Source: Adineta vaga | Lineage: Eukaryota; Rotifera | DNA length: 64,000 bases | Reading direction: 5' to 3' | Assembly: GCA_021613535.1 (NCBI GenBank) | Contig: CP075494.1 | Span: forward strand, 3,410,001-3,474,000 | Part shown: positions 21,317-31,800 of the stretch, in pieces | Layout: the number at the start of each line of letters is the position of its first letter | Position numbering within the stretch: the stretch's first letter is position 1 | Program-made: the position numbers and the translations under genes | The notes under the pieces: model-generated | Told to the model about the DNA's origin: nothing | Seen by the model: only the letters and a program-made list of their open reading frames with translations | The model's database searches: none

Positions 21317-22024
21317 GTAAGGATGTAGATGAAGGTATCTCTCCTGCATACTGTATTGTATTAACTAGTACACATATTTTCCTCTTTGATTTTTATTGAC
21401 GTATATGTTATTTGTTTTTAACAAAGAGGTTGAAGTTTTTTTTCCTGTTATAAAACACTTATGCAAAGACATTTTCAATGATGTATTCTTTGTTATTCTA
21501 CTATATTTTGTAAAAGCTTATTATTTTCGTGTAACTAGTTTTATTTTTTCTGGATGATTCTTTTTTTGTTGATTTGAATAAACAGTATGGAAATAAATCT
21601 CCTGTCTTTCAATATAACACAAAATATTAAAGATTTCTATTGGAGAAAAATGACTTAATGTACAAGTATAATGAAAAAGTCATGACACTTGGAAGAAATT
21701 ATCACAAACATAATGATTACATACTGTTAGTTTTGATGAAGACTCATATCTTATCAATTCACCGCTCTCGCCGCTACTACATTCTTACCGGTCCACCGGT
21801 TTCAGCAGTCCACTGATCTCACCGGTCCTCCGCTCACCAGTCCAGCCGTAATCTCTGTGGACCGGTGGACCGTTCATCCCGGTGGACCGATAAACGGTCA
21901 TCGTCACCGTTGCAAGTCTACTTTAAAAGTTGTTGGTATGTTGATTTTTTCGATCGGGTAAGAGACCATACGCACAAGAAAAATCTATAGACATAAAAAA
22001 ATATATTTTACTGAAAATTGAAAA
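21317..22024. other. Intergenic with GGTCCACCGGT-rich patch
   Basis: AT-rich 3' flank of the receptor gene, then the GC-rich inverted-repeat patch at 21765-21910. No gene seen. Confidence 0.55.
21765..21910. repeat. GC-rich ACCGGTCCACCGGT inverted-repeat patch
   Basis: The motif ACCGGTCCACCGGT (about 21787-21800) recurs in reverse orientation as GGACCGGTGGACCG (about 21859-21872) and CCGGTGGACCG (about 21879-21889), with further CCGGTCC and CACCAGTCCA words between. The patch is far more GC-rich than its neighbours and can fold back. Its origin is unknown. Confidence 0.6.
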
Positions 22025-22857
22025 TATCACTCATACTGCAATCAAATCTTAAGCCGTGTATAATGAAAACCTGATCGAACATGAGTGGTGTCGATAAAAA
22101 CGTTCCATCCATAAAGATAATCGAACTATCAAATAATACTTCAAGTTGTTTTGGACTACCAATAACAGCATTCTTTTTTTGCGACACATCAGAACGTCAC
22201 AAAAGAAAACTTTTCTCCATCAGATGTAAACTGGTGCGAATCAGGGATGTCGAATGAAGAACACGTTGGAAGAACTGGTGTGCGTTTTCGTCGTGTTCGA
22301 TTTAATGCAAAATCTAGAAGACATAATAAAAAGTATATAAAGTGTGTAAAAATGCAATATTACTTATATTGGATACTACCGGTACATTTGCAAGAGTTTC
22401 TGATGAGAAAATGAGCTTTAACCATCTCTTCATCGTAAATCTTTGAAATCGGTGTTGTTTCATTGATAACACGTTCTTTAAGAACTTCTCGGAAATGTTT
22501 TACTTCAATTTCTTCTGGTTCAACAAGATGGTTGTGTTTACCATTTGATTACATGAATTTATAATTGAGATCAGTATGAATACTTGAATTACAATTCTGG
22601 GTTTTACAAATCCAATAAATCTTCAGTGACGTTTGTTTGTTGAATTTATAAATAAAACCTTCCTTTACTAACATACGTTTAACCTTGTTAGAAGAAATAA
22701 AAGACATGGTACTATCAGCATGAGACATCATACAACGAAGATTTGGTGAAGAAGATAGAAAATGATATGCATAAATATCTGAAATTAACTGACGTATATC
22801 AGCTTGTACACGTAACGCGTCACCTCGGCGGCGTAAATTCGAAATCAACATATTGAG
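22025..22857 (-). pseudogene. FLYWCH zinc finger plus MULE-type transposase fragment
   Basis: The minus strand from 22851 encodes a FLYWCH-type finger: GFIYKFNKQTSLKIYWIC, then C-x4-C (CKTQNC) and, after an in-frame TAA at about 22550, NGKHNHLVEPEE with the terminal HxH. After a small intron near 22310-22370 the frame continues, with breaks, into SPKQLEVLFDSSIIFMDGTF and FDQVFIIHG, the signature of the MULE-like transposase N-terminus that often follows FLYWCH fingers in invertebrates. Frame changes are needed around 22190-22260. The catalytic domain is missing past 22025. It is a transposon-derived relic. Confidence 0.7.
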
Positions 22858-23644
22858 AAATCATTGTCACCATGTTGTAGAGAATAGCCGAAAACATATA
22901 GGAACCGATTTTTTAGTATAAACTATTGCAGAAAAACTTGAACAGTAGGTGGCGCCAAAGATGTCACTAACAGATGGTGAAAACCAATATGCACAGTCTA
23001 GTGTTTAATTGTATCCGTATGCTGAAACAACTTTATGGATACAAAATGGTTTAACATCAGAACATTCTACGCTGACCAAAGCAACTTTTCGTAAAACAAC
23101 GAGTTTCTAATAGTTTGTTCTGTGCGCCCTTATTGTCCTACAAAAGTTCGGCTTTTTTCGCGTCATCGCGTTACGAAAAAAGATGTATTCTTTTTTTTCC
23201 CCGTAAGACCTATATGTCTTTTTTTTAAAAACAGGATGCGCAAAGCTAACTTTTTGTGGGCTATAAAAGGCACATATTTTTATTCAAAAATTATTTTATA
23301 TAAAAAATAATATCGCGTAACGCGATGACGATTTTTCAATTTCTTGTTTTTTTCTACTTGACGAAAAACTGTTTTCGAAGAGTAGTTTGTGACCTAAAGG
23401 TTCAGAATTTGTGTGCTGTTATATTTAGCAAATGCTGATTACTAAATCGACATTAAAATAAGACTGATTGGTTTAAATGAATAATACAAAATTTAAAAAA
23501 AAACACCAATCCAATCAAATCATTACCCTGGTCAAAACGAATTATATTCAATTCTAAGTCTAATTCGAACTTTTACTATATAAAGAAGTATTGAAAATTG
23601 TTTTGAAAAATTTATTATCACTCTTTTCATTTGTTACTTATAAA
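22858..23644. other. 5' flank of the transposase, with inverted CGTCATCGCGTTACG motifs
   Basis: It contains the motif in plus orientation at 23161-23175 and in minus orientation at 23316-23330. Otherwise AT-rich with no ORF I can support. A TATA-like tract (TTACTATATAAAGAAG) lies about 60 bp before the transposase ATG. Confidence 0.5.
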
Positions 23645-25830
23645 ATGGCTAAATCAAATGCTGAAAGACAAAAGCTCTATCGTATGAATTTATTACAAAA
23701 TAAATCAAAATTCGAAGAAATGAAACGTAAATCTCGTATTCGAGATAATTCAAGACGTCAAAATTTGAAAGGTATTTTGTTAGATCAGTTACGAGATCGG
23801 CAGAAAAATGCGTCAAAAAGATATCGTGATAAAAAAAGAATTAGAAATTCAAATTGCCAACAACGTTCATTTAAATCTCGTCAGTCATTAGGAAAAGCAC
23901 TTAAACGTGCAGTTAATTCATTACCAAAAGATGCTAACAAACGTGTAGCAGTCGTACACCATCTTGCACAAGATCTTAATATTATTCCAAAAACAACTGA
24001 TCAACATACACGTCCACAACGTTCACTATCAAATGAATTAAAAGAATTAGTTATTAAATTTTATTATCGAGATGATATTAGTTATCAATTACCTGGTAAA
24101 CGTGATTGTATTACAGTTACAAATAATGATGGTGAATTAATGACATTACAAAAACGAATTTTATTATATAATATACGTGAAACATATCAATTATTTTTTC
24201 ATGAGTATCCAAATATCAATGAAACGTTATCATTAAGTTCATTTAATGACTTACGTCCAGTCAATATATTAATACATTCTTACATGCCACATCGTAGTTG
24301 CTTGTGTATTTACCACGAAAATGTAAATTTGCTGATAAAATCATTATCAAAACATATTAGTTGTGCCGGTTTAAATTCACTTCAAGAATTTACATCAATG
24401 CTTGTTTGTAATGAACAAGAAGAAAGATGCATGTTTAGCCATTGTCATGTTTGTTTACATAATTTCGATGATAAAATTATGAAAAATGTAATTAGTCCAA
24501 TGAAACGTATTCAATGGTTTCAATGGGTGTTACGAGATGGAAAAACAAGAAAAAGTGAATTTAGTGGTACAGTTCATGAATGTTTATTAATTTTAAAGGA
24601 AAAAATTCAACCATTCTTAAATCATATATTTATTAAACGACAACAAGCTGCATTTTTTGAACAAATGAAAATTATTTCCAGTGATGAAATTATTTCTATA
24701 CAGGTTGATTATAGTGAAAACTTTCGTTTAATTGCACAAGATGCAGTTCAAAATTCTTATTATGGTCAAGATGCTGTATCATTATTCACAACTTATGTTT
24801 GGTATCCAGGTGGTGGTGAGTCTTTCGTATATGTTTCCAACAATTTAACTCATGATAAATACTGTATTAATGCCTCAATTGATGATTTACTTGAACGATT
24901 AACTCAACGATTTCAACGTCTAAAACATATTCATCTTTTCTCTGATGGTTCTGGACAATAATTCAAACAAAAGTTTTTATTTAGAAATATATGTCGTTTG
25001 TCACAGAAATATAAAGTAAGTAATGATATTGATTATTTATCAATCTTAGCAATAATCAATCATTAATATCTAGGTTGATTTAAGTTGGCATTTCTTTGCG
25101 ACCTCCCACGGTAAGGGTGTTGTGGATGCCGTGGGAGGAACATCAAAACGTCTGGTACACCGTGCAATCTTAGGTGGTGAAAGATGCACGTCGGCTGCAG
25201 ATTTTGTGAAAATTAGTCAATCGAAAACAACTACAATTAATGTTATGGAACTTACACAAGAATGTATCGATAAATCAAAAGTTGAACTTGAACAACTTTT
25301 TAAATCAACTAAAAGCGTTCCAGAAACCAAACAAATCCATTCAATAAAAGCTCTTCAAGATAATTCTATTGAATATGGATACTATTCAAACAGTTTGATT
25401 AAAAAAAATTTTCGATTTTCCGTTTAAAACAAAACATTGTATATATTTATAGATTTTGTTGTGATTTAACTATTCATTTCTCATCTAAACAGACTAAAAT
25501 TGTCGTTAAAATTGGTTGTAAATGTTTCTATTGGTGTGAAGTTTTATTTCTTTACATTTTTACTGTACTGTCTCTCATTTAGAAATTATTTTATTCAACA
25601 GTTGAAAAATTAATTTGCATATCTACCTGTTTGTTACTTCTTATACTATTTATGTTATTTTTTCTGTTGCATTTATCATTAAACAACAAGCTAAAGATGT
25701 TTTTCTTGTTAATAATAAAACTTCATCGTGTAACTTTTATAAAAATATATACTGAATAAAATAAAATACAAAGACAAATTCTCTTAAAAAATCACGCGTC
25801 ATCGCGTAACAGAGACGTCATCGCGTTACG
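23316..25830 (+). mobile_element. Candidate DNA transposon around the unassigned transposase
   Basis: The gene at 23645-25427 is flanked by CGTAACGCGATGACG at 23316-23330 and its reverse complement CGTCATCGCGTTACG at 25816-25830, which would act as short terminal or subterminal inverted repeats. Extra copies lie outside (23161, 26005, 26172) and just inside (25797), so the true ends are uncertain. I see no clear target-site duplication. Confidence 0.45.
23645..25427 (+). pseudogene. Transposase-like protein of unassigned family (one nonsense codon)
   Basis: Two exons, 23645-25015 and 25074-25427, joined in phase 0 by a 58-bp GT-AG intron; about 575 codons. The N-terminus is basic and Arg/Lys-rich (MAKSNAERQKLYRMN), typical of a DNA-binding region seen in a family found across invertebrate genomes. 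The centre has a Cys/His cluster (CMFSHCHVCLHNF). The C-terminal half looks like an RNase H-type catalytic fold: IQVDYSENF, HLFSDGSG then FKQKFLF, and FFATSHGKGVVDAVGGTSKR, giving candidate Asp/Asp/Asp residues. TAA at 24959-24961 lies within the conserved SDGSGQ-Q-FK stretch and most likely replaces a CAA codon. The ATG at 23591 is an in-frame alternative, but 23645 fits the family-like MAKSNAERQ start better. I cannot name the superfamily. Confidence 0.75.
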
Positions 25831-27092
25831 TTGATCTAAATGATACAGCTAGAAAAGGAGAGAATTTTTCGAAATGTTTTATCATCCATTAGATACGTTA
25901 AAGTATTGACTACAAACTTACTGTTGATCATTTTTATATGTGAAGTACACATTCGCAGAAAAATAAGACGCAAATAGGCAACCTTATGTCGAGAGTACTT
26001 TTCTCGTCATCGTGTTAAGCCCCTTCTTTTCTCGTTTATTCTCAAACGATTCATTCAAGAAAGTTGATATTTTTAGTGGATGTGAGGGTGATGTAGATAC
26101 ACGTTTTAACAAAAAAACGAATAGCCTAGTTAATGCTATTCTGAAAAGAAATAATAGAAATTCGGCCAAAACGTCATCGCGTTACATTTGTACAAGCTGA
26201 TATATAGGCGATCAAAAGACAATGTGTTGTTTGTGCTCTTTGTTTTTATCTGTCCTTTATACTTCTATTATTCTAGAATATTCGTTTCTAGAACGGCGAA
26301 TATAGAAATAAGTGTTATATAATTCACGAGCCCTGGATAGAAAATACGAACGAAAGAAAAATCGATTTTACTTTTCCACATTTTATATGTTCGACGTTTC
26401 CCACGAGAAATTTTTTTTATTAAAACCGCTGATATCAGCGTTTTTTTAATGACACCGCGGTGTGATTTTATTAACCGGTGTTAGTGCCGGTTTTTTAGGA
26501 CAGCGGGCTCATATATTGCGGTTATAAGCGGTTTTACATACCGCGGTGTAGAAGTCAAGAACCGCGGTTTCATCGTACTGCAGATTTTAGCGCTTTTTAA
26601 AAATCGCGGTGTGGATGCCAATAACCGCGTTTTGATTAGAATGCGATTTACTAATTTACGAAAGCGGTTTATCAATCAAAAACTCAATGTGTAGTGACTT
26701 AGAGGATGTCGTGCCCTGCTTTTTCGTAACTTTTTGCATAAATTTTTTTGTGTGGCTCTATCATTGAAAAATGAAAGAAGTCTAATGGGACTTGTAAAGT
26801 TCTCACATCGTCCCTCGAAGGGCAACTTCTCTTGGTGGAGGGTGACTAGGTCGCCACAGCCGGATTTTATGTGCATTCGGTTGTTTATGAAAAGTGGTGT
26901 TTTGATGCGGTATCTAAAAATGCGGTTTTTGTCGGTTTTCTTGAGCAGCGGTATTCAGACCGTTAATGAAGATAAGAAATGTATAATGCAGTAAGGATTC
27001 TTTATTATTTATTAGAATAAGTTGGTTACTCTTGCACCAAAACGAAAATTAGAAATGAATAAATCGAAAGGGGATTAATGATGATAGAATTG
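25428..27092. other. Gene-free, repeat-rich region
   Basis: It holds three to four copies of the CGTCATCGCGTTACG motif (to 26185) and then the CCGCGG-rich repeat at 26405-26965. The short ORFs here are Arg/Lys-rich translations of repeats. No gene supported. Confidence 0.6.
26405..26965. repeat. ACCGCGGT-rich repeat cluster flanking a unique core
   Basis: Palindromic words ACCGCGGT and variants recur: about 26453-26460, 26540-26547, 26562-26569 and a variant near 26602-26611. Each is part of a looser unit CCGCGGTGT(n)GA(n)AANAACCGCGGTTT. GCGGT words also return on the right side (26908-26960). Between them 26700-26870 is unique sequence. GC-rich islands in AT-rich DNA suggest a decayed transposon or minisatellite; no ORF supports a transposase. 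Confidence 0.55.
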
Positions 27093-28878
27093 TTATTCAT
27101 TGGATTCATTCTTGAATGAGTTATTGAGCTAGAAGAAAATAATTAATGTAAAGATAAGAAATTTAAAAAACAAATAACAATAAACTTACATTTACTGTGA
27201 GAAGAGCTTTTTGTATAGCACTACGTATTTGTCGATTGTATTGTGGATTGACAACAGAAACAAATTCGACGAGTAAATTATCACGACTAAACGTACTTAA
27301 ACTTGTAACTTTAACATGTTTTAATCCATTTCTTTCATATTTTTTTATTTCGCTCTTTAAACTTCGTTTGAAGCGTTGAACAAATTTTTTGGCAGCAAGT
27401 TTAGATAGACGTTCAACTGTAACATCTTCGACAATAAATGAAGAAAATATATAACGTAGTGCACATTGTCTACATTGACCATCATAAGCATTGCTATTGA
27501 GAGTAACATCTGATGTACTTGTAACAATCTAAATTCATAATTGATTTTATGTATTTTACTTTTTTTTGTGAGATTTCTGTAAAATATTATTAATGATCAA
27601 ATTCAAGATTTTACTTCTCTTTATCTTATATTGAACAAGTGCAGTAAAACATATACATGTCTAACAAGGTATCGCAAGACAGTGATAACAGCTTAACGAT
27701 ACTGATATACGACAAGTTCTACAGACATTATCTATAAAAAGTGTAATTAATGTCTTCTTAATGTTAACGAATATTATTAGTAAGTTGTGCACATTTTCTC
27801 AATCTACTCAGGTGTTGAACAAATGACTACTCTGAGTGTCAACACAGCAATCTTTAGATTTTTGAGTGGACTAGATCAATTTTTGATGAAAATCTTTTTC
27901 AATACGTACTCGTTTGATTCCATTGCGAGAAGGTTTTCTGCCAGACGGACGATAGCGATATGATTTTCTAGGACGAGAGAAAGGTCGTTGATCATCATCT
28001 GAATCACCGGATTGATCATCGTTGTCATCATTATCTTTTTTCGGCTTTCCTAAAATAAATCTTTTATTTAAGATGAACGAGATACAGAAAAAAAAGATAT
28101 ATAATCAGTATTTTTCTTTCTTCAAACGATTCATTTGTAGTTGATTCCTGTAAACACATTTTCGATGACTATCTTATACTGTAGCGATCAATCTTATCTG
28201 GATGTTTTATAATCGTTCAGTTTCAAGTTTTTACCAACAGTAATTCTTCCTTTAGACAGTGATAATTTACATACTAAATCCGCTCCAAAGCATTTCTTTG
28301 TGAGAAAAAGTAAAATAAAATAAGACAGTCCAACTGGTCAACTGGTGTCTGTTCTATCTCTGTCTTACTGATATTTAGTGTGAAAACGAGCTACAAATTC
28401 ATTGTTTTATTATTCCGAATGCCTCGACAAATGATGATTCGATTCAAAATTGAAATGTCTATTCTTTGAATCGATATTTTCACTCCTCTCATTTGATTGT
28501 GCGCAACTGTCACCTATTTTACAATTGTTTTTCTTTCTCTAGTAAACTATTTAGGAATTCTTGTTCTCTTACCTGTAATTTGTTTACGAACGTAATAATT
28601 CTGCTTACCTTTACATCCGCAATTTTTCTTTTTACCATCCCCTTTATTGTCATCCCCGCTTGACGATTCACTCGATTTTTCATCATCTGTTTCTCCAGTT
28701 GAGCCATTATCTGGTTGAGTAGTGACTGGTGCTGAAGTCGCAGCAGACGCTGTAGTTGCTTGCTGAGTAGTGACGGGTGTGCTTGAGATAGTGCTGGCCA
28801 CTGCTGCACTTGTTGGTTGTGTAGTTTTCACAGATGTTTCGATTGGTTCGGTTGGCGAAGAGCTGCTGCCTTGCGTAC
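27093..28878 (-). other. C-terminal tail exons of the EGF-repeat gene
   Basis: Exon 28573-28878 encodes a mucin-like Thr/Ser/Pro stretch (TTQQATTASAATSAPVTTQP), then an acidic run and CGCKGK. Exon 27910-28049 is Asp-rich then Arg-rich (RPRKSYRYRPSGRK). Exon 27190-27528 encodes a compact ~110-residue domain beginning after CRQCALRYIFSSF; its alternating hydrophobic pattern resembles a SEA-type fold (inference). Exon 27093-27128 supplies the last residues (SFKNESNE). Splice phases agree at every join. A further candidate exon at 29013-29073 (MFGDNSGDIQAPSFHCCMRA) also splices onto 28878 and could instead be the start of a separate gene. Confidence 0.6.
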
Positions 28879-31800
28879 CTAAATAACGATAACTTCGAAC
28901 TCGATGATTTATCTCATGTCGGAAGACCACTAAACGTGTATATGAATGTCTTAAAGAAGCTTATCAAAGAAGATCTAGTATGGACTATAAGGTGTTTAAC
29001 AGAATGACTTACCAGCTCTCATACAACAGTGAAAAGATGGAGCTTGAATATCTCCTGAATTGTCACCAAACATCAACTTTTACACTGTGCTAACACTTGT
29101 ATAGAATTAAGGACATATGATAGCAAGTACTAATGGCTCTACAATTCTATTGATCCGTGTAAAACATATTTGTCAATAACTTCTAGTGACAGAAAAAATC
29201 CAGCTCTCCATGCGTGTCAATCGCTTAGTTCCCGCTCAACTAGTATCTTCATGACAATATCAGTGCTAGGATTTTGAATTAACGGATAAGAGGCTATTGT
29301 GAAGTAGAACTGTTAAAATCACAGTACCTGTACAAACTACCGCATTCGTGCTTGGTTCATGGGAACATATTGCATTCTCATTACATCCACCATTGTCCAC
29401 TTTGCAGCTGTCTGTAGAAAAACGGAAAAAGAGAACGAAAAATAATTAATCACGTTGTGACAAAGCTTTTTCTAAGCCAGTACCTTGACACACTAACGCC
29501 GTTGCCGATCTCGAAGCTGTGAAGCCTGTGTTGCATGTACATTTCACTGCATTAGTGTTGGAATCATGCGAGCACACAGCATTTTTATCGCAACCGCCAT
29601 TGTTCACCTCGCAGCTATCTGAAGAGAAAAACAAAAAGAAAAGAATGAATCACCTCATGTTTAAGTGGCTACTAATTATAAGACAGTACCTGTACACACT
29701 AATGATGTTCCCGATCCTGAACTTGTGAATCCTGCTTTGCATGTACAAACAACTGCATTTGTTCCTGAAGCATGTGAACAGATAGCATTAACATTACATC
29801 CACCGTTCTGAATACCACAGGCATCTGAGTGAAGGAAGAAAAAGGAAAAGGACAAAAGTTTAATTGTCGTCAGGCTCTTCGATTACACAGTACCTGTGCA
29901 TATGACCAATGCGCCTGATCCTGAAGATATGTAACCTGTCTTACAAGTACATACAATTGCATTGGTATCAGAATCATGTGAACAGTCAGCATTTGTATCA
30001 CATCCGCCGTTGTTAAATTTACAGGCGTCTGAAAAAGAATCGAAAAGAGAAAAGAATGAAATCAGAAAGTAAGAGTTAAGTAGTTATCGGACAGTACCTT
30101 TACAGGTTAATAATGTTCCTAGACCTGAACCTATAAATCCAGCCTTGCACGTACACACTACTGCATTGGTACTAGAATCACGCGAGCACACAGCATTTTG
30201 ATCACATCCACCATTGTTCACCTTGCAGCTATCTGAAGAAGAAAAGTCGAACAGAAAATAAAGTCGTCAATAACTAAACAAGCTCCATTCTTATGACCAT
30301 ACCTATGCATACAACCGATGTATCAGATCCTGAATTTACAAATCCTGGCTTGCATGTACATGTCACTGCATTAGTCTTTTCGTCATGCGAACATATAGCA
30401 TTGCTATTACATCCACCGTTGTCGACCTTGCAGGCATCTGAAAAAAGTGATGACGAAGAAGTAAGTACTATGGTGCTACTGGATGAATTTGTTGTAGATG
30501 TTACCTGTACATACTAACGATGATCCCGATCCTGAGCCAGTGAATCCTGTTTTGCATGTGCATGTTACTGCACTACTGTCAGAATCATAGGAACAATCAG
30601 CATTTTTATCACAACCACCATTGTTCACATTGCAGGTGTCTGTAAAGACGAAAAGATTATGAAGAAATGAAGAAGCTAATGATATATGTATGAATATTTA
30701 AATGATATTACCTTTACATACTAATGAGTTTCCATCTTGGAGACCTGTGAAACCGGCCTTGCATTTACAAACGACTGCATTTGTGGTCGAATCATGCGTA
30801 CATTGGGCATTCTTATCACATCCACCATTGTTCGTGTTGCAACTATCTGAATAAGAAAATACGTTGACAAAAGTTCGACACCTAAGGGTTTACGCGAAAC
30901 TATTCGTATCTGACTAGAAGCTTATTAACGAGTATTGTGATCATAAATAGAGGTGGATGATACTGGAAAAATTGAAGAATTTCTTGTCAAGTAAGAGAAG
31001 GCAACATATGCCAATATTTTAATTAGAAAATCAAAATAAGTTTATCGCAGTTCACTCCTCCAAGAGTGAGAAGAATTGACTACCAGTAACGCTGACGGAT
31101 TCGTTTGCTTAAAAGCGGAATAGAGTACACCGCTCGTCTTTTATAAGTAAAGCCTAATGAATAGCGTCGATTGACTAGATATATTGAATATATAATTGAC
31201 CGCCTTTTGTCAAATAAAAATCGTGGCGAAAGGATGTATCTTTCTTTCTATTATTGTCTTGCTAGTTATTACATCAACTGATTTAGCACTTGAATAATCG
31301 ATTCTACCTCAATCATCTTCATGCTTCCACATATATAATGGATTCGCGTGAGATTTTTTCCGTTTTTTTTAAAGTTGCCGAGAACGGTAGAGAAAAGGAG
31401 TACGAATATCTTTCGAACTACAAGAAAACTCTGGATATGAATGCTGATCTTCAATTAGAACTAAACATATCTCCTAGAGAACCGCGACGTACAACAATGC
31501 TCTCTCGAATCCCTACATCGCAACATTGCGTCGGTCACTGATAGACTTTTCATTTATCGGATAACAGGCTATTGCGAAGTAGAACTGTTAAAAACACAGT
31601 ACCTGTACAAACTAACGATGTTCCAAGACCAGAACCTGTAAATCCAGTCTTGCACGTACAAACCACTGCATTCGTGCTTGGTTCATTCGAACATATTGCA
31701 TTCTTATTACATCCACCATTGTTCACGTTGCAGCTGTCTGTAGAAAAATGGAAAAAAACAAGGAAAGGTAATTAATCATGTTGTGATAACTATTGCTAAG

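Larger units (their letters stand above)
23161..26185. repeat. Dispersed 15-bp motif CGTCATCGCGTTACG, six copies
   Basis: Copies: 23161-23175 (+), 23316-23330 (-), 25797-25810 (+, one base short), 25816-25830 (+), 26005-26019 (+, two changes) and 26172-26185 (+). The copies at 23161 and 26172 share a longer context starting TTCGGC. They bracket the transposase gene and may be its binding sites. Confidence 0.75.

Noticed and set aside
15795-24961. TAA at conserved Gln positions might mean a changed genetic code
   Set aside because: Intact host genes here use TAA as their normal end and have no internal TAA over thousands of codons; the stops are confined to mobile elements and pseudogenes.
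25984-26200. Two overlapping ORFs on opposite strands
   Set aside because: They cover the CGTCATCGCGTTACG repeats and have no coding signature.
26676-26994. ORFs in the unique core of the CCGCGG cluster
   Set aside because: Open on both strands, short, and without conserved residues; a transposase is not supported.
31290-31541. 83-codon ORF in an intron of the EGF gene
   Set aside because: No family signature, no splice support and on the opposite strand of the host gene.
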